From NCBI GenBank assembly GCA_963577065.1, contig CAUYXJ010000125.1, positions 1 to 6,133 on the forward strand: DNA of 6,133 bases, given 5' to 3'. Position 1 is the first letter of the stretch. Each line of letters begins with the position of its first letter. This document shows, one piece after another, positions 1-5,240 of the stretch. This DNA comes from CAUYXJ01 sp963577065 (lineage in GTDB: Bacteria; Chloroflexota; Dehalococcoidia; Tepidiformales; Tepidiformaceae). The translations under genes and the position numbers were made by a program. The notes below the pieces were generated by a model, which saw only the letters and a list, made by a program, of their open reading frames with translations, searched no databases and was not told the origin of the DNA.

Positions 1-622
1 CCACGAGCAGCTCGCCGCCGCTGCGGTACCCCACCGGGGCCGCCTCGAGGACCCGTTCGAACGACGCCAGCTCGAACGCAAGCGCTGTGCTCGTGGCCAC
101 TTCGAAGATGTGCGCATCGATCCGCCCGGCGCTATCCGGCGCCTCCGAACGAACCAGCGCGACTCGGCCTCCATCAGCCGACCAGGCGAGGGCCGAGAGA
201 TAGTCGAACGCCCCCTCGACATTGCGCCGGTTGCCGTCGGCGGTGCTGATGAACGAGAACGTGGCAGAGGCGCGCGGCGCCCCCACCGAGAGCACCCCGA
301 GGAGCTGGCCTGTAGGCGAGGCAGCGCCGCGGGCGTGGAGGCCCAAGGCGTGTGGGATCGCGACGATCGTCTTGGGCGGGCCGCCGTCGAGGGCGCGGAT
401 GCGAATCACGTCCGCGCGCTCACCGGGGACGACGTACGCCACCGACCGTACCGTCTCGGCTTCGACGAGGCCGTCCGCGCCGACCTGGGTCTCGTTGGCC
501 GTTCGCTGCGCCGTCACGAGGGCCCAGACCAGAATTGTGCCGAGCACCGCCAGGACTGGGAGCCAGAGCCGTCCGGATGCGGACCGCTGGGGCGACTGGA
601 GCTGCCAGGTGGGTGCTTGCAC
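1..622 (-). CDS. Membrane-anchored beta-propeller-like (PD40/WD40-type) protein, C-terminus beyond window
   Basis: The minus strand is open from a GTG at 622 to the left edge, giving 207 codons. An in-frame TGA lies at 631-629, so this GTG is the only usable start; a GAGGG lies just 3 nt upstream of it. Residues 1-18 are short and polar with two Arg. Residues 19-38 (LWLPVLAVLGTILVWALVTA) form one membrane span without a cleavage-site look, so the rest probably lies outside the cytoplasm. The exported part shows blade-like strands: a hydrophobic stretch followed by SPTGQLLGVLSV near 102-113, and LAWSADGGRVALVRSE near 145-160. These match the h-x-[WS]-S-x-D/T-G-x-x-h-x pattern of PD40/TolB-like or WD40-like propellers. 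At least two blades are visible and more presumably follow. The function and substrate are not recognisable. It is transcribed divergently from the M50 protease gene. The coding call is firm because of the continuous frame and clear domain architecture; the propeller assignment is moderate. Confidence 0.75.
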   Translation of the reverse strand, partial: MQAPTWQLQSPQRSASGRLWLPVLAVLGTILVWALVTAQRTANETQVGADGLVEAETVRSVAYVVPGERADVIRIRALDGGPPKTIVAIPHALGLHARGAASPTGQLLGVLSVGAPRASATFSFISTADGNRRNVEGAFDYLSALAWSADGGRVALVRSEAPDSAGRIDAHIFEVATSTALAFELASFERVLEAAPVGYRSGGELLV

Positions 623-759
623 GTGCCCTCACGCTCGATGAGCCGCGGATGGGTGGCCGCGTGGCGGCCGTTCTTTCGTTTGGCCAGCCACCGCCATTGG
701 CGAGAAACGCCCCCGCTCGCCCGGCGAATCCGACCAGTCCCCGGGCAGCACCAAAAGCG

Positions 760-788
760 ACCGTAGCAAGGGCCCCAGGACCGGTCAA
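760..788 (-). promoter_or_regulatory. Sigma70-type promoter for the leftward membrane-protein gene
   Basis: On the minus strand TTGACC (788-783) matches five of six bases of the -35 consensus. It is followed by exactly 17 bases and then TACGGT (765-760). An upstream TGC makes the latter an extended -10 (TGnTAnnnT). The predicted transcript start is near 753, which leaves a leader of about 130 nt before the GTG at 622. That leader holds a small GC hairpin (GGCCGC/GCGGCC, 655-669). The call rests on spacing and consensus only. Confidence 0.5.
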
Positions 789-829
789 CGTTCGGTTAGG
801 GCCGCCCGCGGGTTCGGGAAGAGGGGCGG

Positions 830-838
830 TGCTAGCAT
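830..838 (+). promoter_or_regulatory. Possible extended -10 element in front of the operon
   Basis: The sequence TGCTAGCAT is an extended -10: TG, one base, then TAGCAT, which matches four of six bases of TATAAT. No convincing -35 lies 16-18 bases upstream. Initiation about 7 nt downstream would fall near 845-846, only 2-3 nt before the GTG at 848. The purine-rich GAGGGGCGG at 821-829 is too far from that GTG to be its ribosome-binding site, which fits a leaderless or nearly leaderless transcript. This is a weak single-element call. Confidence 0.3.
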
Positions 839-847
839 GAAACACAC

Positions 848-1534
848 GTGCTTCGGTATCTCGACCTGCTGCAGGAGGATCCCGCAGCCTTCTTCGTTCT
901 CATGGCCGCCTTCGGACTGGCGTTCGTGACGGGCATCGCTTTCCACGAGTTCAGCCACGCGTGGACCGCGAACGAGCTCGGCGATGACACCGCCGCCAAA
1001 CAAGGCCGTGTGACGCTCAATCCGCTGGCCCACCTCGACCCGGTTGGCACCGCACTCCTCGTGATCGTGGGCATCGGCTGGGGGAAGCCGACCCCCGTGA
1101 ATCCGTATCGACTGCGTCACGGTCCGGTGCGGGGCAACATGCTCGTGGCCGCGGCCGGCCCCATCTCGAACTTCGCCTTCGCCACGTTGGCCGCCCTGCC
1201 CCTCGTGCTCGGTTGGGTCGAGCCGGTCGCAGACCTGGACCGGATCGAGAACGCGAGCGGGAGCGAGATCTTCGGCACGTTTCTCTTCTTTGTGGCCTGG
1301 ATCAACGTGATCCTCGGCGTCTTCAACCTCATTCCGATTCATCCGCTCGATGGCTTCAAGGTCCTGCTTGGCGTGTTGCCGGCGGAGCTCGCCCGGCCCT
1401 TGGCATCGGCGGGGAACTGGATGCCCGGGCTCCTCCTTGGGCTCGTTGCGCTGAGCTTCATCGCGCCGCAGTACAGCCCCCTCAGCTGGATCTTCGGCGG
1501 CGCCGCCGACGTGTTCCGCGACATCGTCGGCTGA
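848..1534 (+). CDS. M50-family site-2-protease-like membrane metallopeptidase
   Basis: This 228-residue integral membrane protein carries the hallmarks of M50 intramembrane zinc proteases. The zinc motif HEFSHAW has His33, Glu34 and His37, with Glu34 the catalytic base by family knowledge. The second motif, NLIPIHPLDG, lies at 160-169, and Asp168 should be the third metal ligand. Hydrophobic spans run at about 13-32, 66-77, 98-122, 143-162 and 185-205. GWGKPTPVNPYRLR and AAAGPISNF between them are typical of the compact M50 group. There is no PDZ or CBS domain, so this is the minimal form; family members cleave membrane-embedded substrates, but this one's substrate is unknown. The GTG start is well fixed: an in-frame TAG sits at 833-835 with no other start codon between. 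There is no close Shine-Dalgarno sequence. It is the first gene of the rightward operon and overlaps the HD gene by one base (TGATG). The family call is firm; the biological role is open. Confidence 0.9.
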   Translation: MLRYLDLLQEDPAAFFVLMAAFGLAFVTGIAFHEFSHAWTANELGDDTAAKQGRVTLNPLAHLDPVGTALLVIVGIGWGKPTPVNPYRLRHGPVRGNMLVAAAGPISNFAFATLAALPLVLGWVEPVADLDRIENASGSEIFGTFLFFVAWINVILGVFNLIPIHPLDGFKVLLGVLPAELARPLASAGNWMPGLLLGLVALSFIAPQYSPLSWIFGGAADVFRDIVG

Positions 1535-2019
1535 TGCTCGATCGCGTGCGCCAGTTCCGCGAGGCCTCGCTGGGTCCCTGCGAGGAGGACCTCGCGCTCG
1601 CCCGCGAGCATCTCCCGCCTGCACTCCTTGCCCTCTTCGAGGCCCAGGGCCCGCGCGACCAGCGCCACAGCGCGGGCACCGCGCGCTGGCTTCTGGAGCG
1701 CGGCCACGACGACGATCCTGAACTTCTCGTGGCCGCCCTCCTCCACGACGTTGGCAAGGGGCAGCAGCGCACCCGCGATCGCGTCGCCCACGTCGTGGCG
1801 GGGTGGTTTCAGGTCGGCGCACTCGTTGCGGCCGAGGGGTCGGCCATCGCGATGCGCGCGGCCATCGCGCGCAGCCGGACGCACAGCGAGCGCGGCGCAG
1901 AAGCGATGGCGGCGATCGGTGCGCCGGAGGGAGCGATCGAGCTCACCCGGCTTCACCATCGGGATCCAGGGGCGAATGCTATGCTAGCGCTACTGCAGCG
2001 CGCGGACGCTGCCACGTGA
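1534..2019 (+). CDS. Small HD-domain protein (putative metal-dependent phosphohydrolase)
   Basis: The product has 161 residues with the signature pattern of the HD superfamily. His45 lies in RHSAGTARWLL, His71-Asp72 in ALLHDVGKG, and a final Asp158 in LLQRADAAT. Together these are the usual H...HD...D metal ligands, and His86 and His141-His142 are additional candidates. HD proteins typically hydrolyse phosphate esters of nucleotides or related compounds; nothing here identifies the substrate. No second domain is fused, and the protein lacks signal or membrane segments, so it is probably cytoplasmic. The ATG at 1534 shares its A with the TGA of the M50 gene, and there is no clear ribosome-binding site, so translation is probably coupled. 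The frame is open further upstream, but that stretch lies inside the M50 gene and is its shadow. Thirteen bases separate its stop from tyrA. The family call is strong; the function is unassigned. Confidence 0.85.
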   Translation: MLDRVRQFREASLGPCEEDLALAREHLPPALLALFEAQGPRDQRHSAGTARWLLERGHDDDPELLVAALLHDVGKGQQRTRDRVAHVVAGWFQVGALVAAEGSAIAMRAAIARSRTHSERGAEAMAAIGAPEGAIELTRLHHRDPGANAMLALLQRADAAT

Positions 2020-2032
2020 ACGTAGCGGGCGA

Positions 2033-3085
2033 ATGGCAGACTCAAAAATCACGGTAATCGGCACCGGGCTCATCGGGGCCTCCGTGGGGCTCAACCTCAT
2101 GTCGAAGGCAGACCGCCGGTATGAGGTCGTAGGGCTCGACAACAGCCGTCAGAACGTGCGTACCGCCAAGGAAATGGGTGCAATCGACCGCTCCGTGCGC
2201 AGCCTCGAGGAGGCGGTCGACGGCGCCAGCATGATCATCCTCGCGGTCCCCGTGCGAGTGGCCGAGGGGATGGTGACGGCGATGAAGCCGTGGATCGCCG
2301 AGGGCGCCATCGTCACAGACACCTGCAGCACGAAGGCCTCGTTCATGTCGACCGCGGAGGAGGTCCTGGGAGGCTTCGCGAGCGTGATCGGCGGGCACCC
2401 GATGGCCGGCTCCGATGAGAGCGGGCCAGCCTCCGCGCGAGTAGACCTCTTCAAGGGCGCGGCCTGGGCGGTGACGCCCTCCGCCCTCGCGAACGAGCGC
2501 TCGATCGATGTCGTTCTGGGGTTGATCGAGTCCGCGGGTGCGGTCCCCATCTATATCGATCCCGCGGAACATGACGAGCTCGTGGCGCCCGTCAGCCACG
2601 TACCGCTCCTGCTCTCCGTCGCCCTCTTCCGCATGGCTCGCGATAGCGCCTGCTGGGAAGACGCACAGCAGCTCAGTGGGCCTGCATTCCGCCAGTTCAC
2701 GCGCTTGGCCAAGGGCGATCCGCAAATGTCGACGGATATCGTCTCGACGAACCGCGAAGCGATCGTGTCCTGGCTACAACGGTACCGGGACGAGCTTGGC
2801 ACCATCATCAAGGCGATTGACGTCGGCGACGACGCCGTCGAGGACCTGTTCAAGCGGACCCAATTCGAACGCGAGGTGTTTGACCTGGCGACCGTGGGTC
2901 GCAAGCAGCCGGCGGCGAACGCCAGCGCCCCCAGCGCCGCGGAGATGACCGCCCAGTTGTTTGTGGGCGGGGCCATCTACGACCGGTTGAAGGAGATGAA
3001 CCAGGGCGATCGCGATCAGAGTGACCGTGGTGAGCTGCGCCGCAAACTCGGTATCGATGAAGACGGTGACCGAAAGGGGCGGTGA
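2033..3085 (+). CDS. tyrA: Prephenate dehydrogenase with a C-terminal extension
   Basis: This is the TyrA family: oxidative decarboxylation of prephenate to 4-hydroxyphenylpyruvate, using NAD(P)+, on the tyrosine branch in the cytoplasm. The N-terminal Rossmann fold has IGTGLIGASVG (Gly10, Gly12, Gly15). Asp36 sits at the end of the second strand, which favours NAD+ over NADP+. DTCSTK contains Ser99, and GGHPMAGSDESG contains His122; both match conserved active-site positions. The all-helical C-terminal domain shows VSHVPLLLS (186-195) and FRQFTRLAKGDPQM (219-232). The common SHLPH form has a second His, which is Leu here. No ACT domain is present, so I see no obvious site for tyrosine feedback. 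At 350 residues it exceeds the roughly 280-300 of single-domain TyrA; the extra part is about residues 291-350. The ATG at 2033 gives the complete Rossmann fold; its ribosome-binding site is weak. Its stop overlaps aroA by GTGA. The assignment is firm, though arogenate cannot be excluded as substrate. Confidence 0.93.
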   Translation: MADSKITVIGTGLIGASVGLNLMSKADRRYEVVGLDNSRQNVRTAKEMGAIDRSVRSLEEAVDGASMIILAVPVRVAEGMVTAMKPWIAEGAIVTDTCSTKASFMSTAEEVLGGFASVIGGHPMAGSDESGPASARVDLFKGAAWAVTPSALANERSIDVVLGLIESAGAVPIYIDPAEHDELVAPVSHVPLLLSVALFRMARDSACWEDAQQLSGPAFRQFTRLAKGDPQMSTDIVSTNREAIVSWLQRYRDELGTIIKAIDVGDDAVEDLFKRTQFEREVFDLATVGRKQPAANASAPSAAEMTAQLFVGGAIYDRLKEMNQGDRDQSDRGELRRKLGIDEDGDRKGR

Positions 3086-4380
3086 TCGTTCGGCGTCGCG
3101 GCCGCCTTCGCGCGAGCCTTCGCGTTCCCCCCGATAAGTCGATCTCGCACCGCGCCCTCATCCTGAACGCGATCGCCGAAGGCGACGCCGAGGTTCAGAA
3201 TCTCCTCGACTCAGACGATGTCCGCTCGACGGCCGCATGTTTGCGGGCCCTCGGCGTGGCGATCGAGTGGCCTGCGGGCTCAAGCCAGGCCCAGGTCCGG
3301 GGGGGAGGCCTGCACGGGCTCTTCGAGAGCGAATCGGTCCTCGATTGCGGGAACAGCGGCACGACGATGAGGCTGCTGACGGGCCTGCTCGCCGCGCACC
3401 CGTTGCTCACGGTCCTCACGGGTGACGCCTCTCTGCGCGGGCGCCCCATGGCCCGCGTGATTGCGCCGCTGCAGCGAATGGGCGCGCAGATCAGTGCCCG
3501 CGCCGGCGACACCCTCGCACCCATCGCCATCAAAGGGGGCGAGCTCCACGCGATCGAGTACGAGATGCCCGTGTTCAGCGCCCAGGTGAAGTCGGCGCTG
3601 CTCCTCGCCGGCGTGTACGTCGACGAGCAGACGCGCATCATCGAACCAGCTCCGACGCGCGATCACACGGAGAAAATGCTGGCCGCGATGGGTGCGCCCG
3701 TGGCTCGCGAGGGCCAGACGGTCACCATCCGCCGCCCTGGGCGCCTGCAGCCGCTGCCCATGCGCGTTCCCGGCGATATCTCGAGTGCCGCCCCTTGGCT
3801 GGTGCTCGCAACCTGCCACTCTGACGCCGAGCTCACGCTCGAAGGCGTGGGCATCAACCCGACGCGCACCGGCCTGCTCGACATTCTTCGCCGGATGGGC
3901 GCCGACCTCGAGTTCCGTGAAGAGCGCAGCGCCGGGGGTGAGCCGGTCGCCGACATCGTCGTTCGCAGCGCCAGCCTGAAGAGCACGGTCGTTGAGGGCG
4001 AGGACGTCCCCCGCGCGATCGACGAGCTTCCGCTCGTCGCCTTGCTCGGCTGTTTCGCCGAAGGTCAGACCGTGGTGCGCGACGCCGCGGAGCTGCGCGT
4101 GAAGGAGTCAGACCGGGTCGAGACCGTCGTCACGATGCTCTCAGCGATGGGTGCGAACATTCGTGGTACCGACGACGGCTTCATCGTGCAGGGACCGTGC
4201 GTGCTCGCTGGCGCAAAGCTCGACGGCGCGGGGGATCACCGTATGGGCATGCTTGGCGCCGTTGCGGGGGCCCTGGCTGATGGGGAAACGCGCGTGGAAA
4301 ACGATGCCGTGTCCGTTTCCTACCCGGGCTTCTGGGACGAGCTCGAGCGGGCGATGCCCGAGACGGCGCAGCCCGCGTGA
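3082..4380 (+). CDS. aroA: 3-phosphoshikimate 1-carboxyvinyltransferase (EPSP synthase)
   Basis: AroA joins shikimate-3-phosphate and phosphoenolpyruvate to give EPSP, the sixth step to chorismate, and is the target of glyphosate. The 432 residues match the family's usual length and cover both domains. VPPDKSISHR holds Lys19, Ser20 and Arg24 for substrate binding. CGNSGTTMRLL (89-99) is the PEP/glyphosate loop, with Gly93 at the position of E. coli Gly96. SAQVKSALLLA, Asp314 in IDELP (E. coli Asp313), Glu342 in KESDR (E. coli Glu341), and Asp385-His386-Arg387 (DHRM) are all present. The E. coli Lys411 position, before the C-terminal YPGFW, is not Lys here. The residue matching E. coli Pro101 is Leu98, so the enzyme departs from the E. 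coli-type form. The GTG start overlaps the tyrA stop by four bases, with AAAGGGG (3073-3079) close upstream. The stop overlaps the next gene by GTGA, indicating tight translational coupling. Confidence 0.96.
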   Translation: MIVRRRGRLRASLRVPPDKSISHRALILNAIAEGDAEVQNLLDSDDVRSTAACLRALGVAIEWPAGSSQAQVRGGGLHGLFESESVLDCGNSGTTMRLLTGLLAAHPLLTVLTGDASLRGRPMARVIAPLQRMGAQISARAGDTLAPIAIKGGELHAIEYEMPVFSAQVKSALLLAGVYVDEQTRIIEPAPTRDHTEKMLAAMGAPVAREGQTVTIRRPGRLQPLPMRVPGDISSAAPWLVLATCHSDAELTLEGVGINPTRTGLLDILRRMGADLEFREERSAGGEPVADIVVRSASLKSTVVEGEDVPRAIDELPLVALLGCFAEGQTVVRDAAELRVKESDRVETVVTMLSAMGANIRGTDDGFIVQGPCVLAGAKLDGAGDHRMGMLGAVAGALADGETRVENDAVSVSYPGFWDELERAMPETAQPA

Positions 4381-4982
4381 GCGGCGAAGCGCACCCCTTG
4401 ATTCTGGTGCTGCACGGCCCCTCCGGCGTCGGCAAGGACACCGTCATCGCGCGCCTCCGTGAGCGGGTCGCGATCCATCGAGCGACGAGCAGCAACAGCC
4501 GCCTCAAGCGTGCGGGCGAGCGCGATGGTGTCGACTATCACTTTCTCGATCGCGAAGCGTTCCAGCGGAAGATTGAGGCGGGTGAGTTCCTCGAGCACGC
4601 CATCGTCTATGGCGATCTGAAGGGGCTCGAGCGGCGTGAGCTGGACGAGCCCCTGGAGCGAGGCGGGGATGTGCTCATTCGTACGGATCTGCAGGGCGCA
4701 CGCCGCCTGCGCGAGCTGCTTGCGGGTGCCGTCTTCGTGTTGCTCACCGCCGAGAGCCGCGAAGCGCTGCAGGAACGGCTTCGTGCCCGCGAGAGCGAGA
4801 GCGCCGAGTCGCTCGCGGTCCGGCTTGCGGAGGTGGATGCCGAACTGGCCGACGCACCCAACAACGACTACATCGTCATCAACGGCCAGGGGGCGGTCGA
4901 GGGCGCCGTCGACGAACTGGTTCGCATCATCGAGCGAGAGCGCTGCAACGCCGACCGCCAGCGCGCTGGGGTGCGGTCCTAG
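4377..4982 (+). CDS. gmk: Guanylate-kinase-like P-loop kinase, divergent
   Basis: The 201-residue product aligns along its whole length with guanylate kinases (ATP + GMP to ADP + GDP). The Walker A is GPSGVGKDT (14-22), with Asp21 where most enzymes have Ser/Thr. The GMP-binding region runs SNSRLKRAGERDGVDYHF. It keeps Ser38, Arg42, Arg45 and Tyr54 (yeast Ser34, Arg38, Arg41, Tyr50). Glu73 in FLEHA matches the guanine-contacting Glu69. TDLQGARRLRELL (103-115) and the arginine-rich lid near 133-150 are recognisable. Three yeast positions differ: Tyr78 is Lys82, Ser80 is Leu84 and Asp98 is Arg102. From memory, some Chloroflexota guanylate kinases share the GKD P-loop, so part of this may be lineage style. 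The gene sits directly behind aroA, where many bacteria have cytidylate kinase, but the sequence is of GMK type, not CMK type. The GTG start overlaps the aroA stop by GTGA; no separate ribosome-binding site is evident. The fold is certain; substrate specificity is less so. Confidence 0.82.
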   Translation: MSGEAHPLILVLHGPSGVGKDTVIARLRERVAIHRATSSNSRLKRAGERDGVDYHFLDREAFQRKIEAGEFLEHAIVYGDLKGLERRELDEPLERGGDVLIRTDLQGARRLRELLAGAVFVLLTAESREALQERLRARESESAESLAVRLAEVDAELADAPNNDYIVINGQGAVEGAVDELVRIIERERCNADRQRAGVRS

Positions 4983-4990
4983 GCAGGCGT

Positions 4991-5054
4991 CCCTCCGGGG
5001 CCCGTGGCGGTTGGGAGGGCCCTTCGCTTCGGCGGAGATCGCCGCGGCGAAGGG
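4991..5054 (+). terminator. Tandem hairpins after the operon, possible non-canonical terminator
   Basis: Two inverted repeats start 9 bases after the kinase stop codon. The first is CCCTCC (4991-4996) with GGAGGG (5014-5019). The second is CCCTTCGC (5020-5027) with GCGAAGGG (5047-5054), enclosing CGGCG/CGCCG (5030-5034 and 5040-5044) with a 2x2 internal loop. The second stem is thus 13 base pairs with a 5-base loop. No T-run follows, so this is not a textbook intrinsic terminator. It could protect the 3' end or act with Rho. Confidence 0.35.
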
Positions 5055-5150
5055 AGGACCTCGCGAGGGAAGCGCCCTACTGCCTCTATCGTTCAGGAAG
5101 CCGCTTAGGTTGCGCGAACGTGGGCCGTCATTGCGAGAGATGCCGAACCC

Positions 5151-5203
5151 AAAAAGCGCCGAAGGGCTCAGTAGCGATTGCGCGATCGCTACTGAGCCGG
5201 CGC
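5151..5203 (-). terminator. Intrinsic terminator of the NYN-domain gene
   Basis: A perfect 14-base inverted repeat, GGCTCAGTAGCGAT (5165-5178) and ATCGCTACTGAGCC (5185-5198), encloses a 6-base loop. Outside it, GCGCC (5156-5160) pairs with GGCGC (5199-5203) across a 4-base bulge (5161-5164). Read on the minus strand the stem is followed at once by TTTTT (5155-5151). This lies about 37 bases after the NYN stop codon and is oriented for that gene. On the plus strand no T-run follows. Confidence 0.75.
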
Positions 5204-5240
5204 AGTCGGTGTCGGCGCTACGGTCGTGGCGCCCTCAAAA

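Noticed and set aside
110..766. Plus-strand open frames of 140-218 codons at the left end
   Set aside because: They lie opposite the minus-strand membrane/propeller gene and their products show no recognisable fold or membrane segment.
837..850. ATG at 837 as the start of the first operon gene
   Set aside because: It is in another frame and reaches a stop within about 30 codons. The GTG at 848 is in the M50 frame.
785..1822. Long minus-strand open frame (345 codons) opposite the M50 and HD genes
   Set aside because: It is rich in Arg, Gly, Glu and Asp, has no domain logic, and lies opposite two well-supported genes. It is a high-G+C shadow.
1977..1985. TGCTATGCT as an internal promoter in front of tyrA
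   Set aside because: It is an acceptable extended -10 but has no -35, and it lies within the coding sequence for the conserved C-terminal HD residues. Chance is likely.
5182..5189. GCGATCGC (HIP1-like octamer) in the terminator loop region
   Set aside because: A single occurrence within a palindromic stem is expected by chance and does not indicate a cyanobacterial origin.
4983..5240. Small RNA gene (SRP RNA, RNase P RNA or similar) in the convergent spacer
   Set aside because: None of the conserved sequence cores of those RNAs is visible; the hairpins are adequately explained as termination signals.
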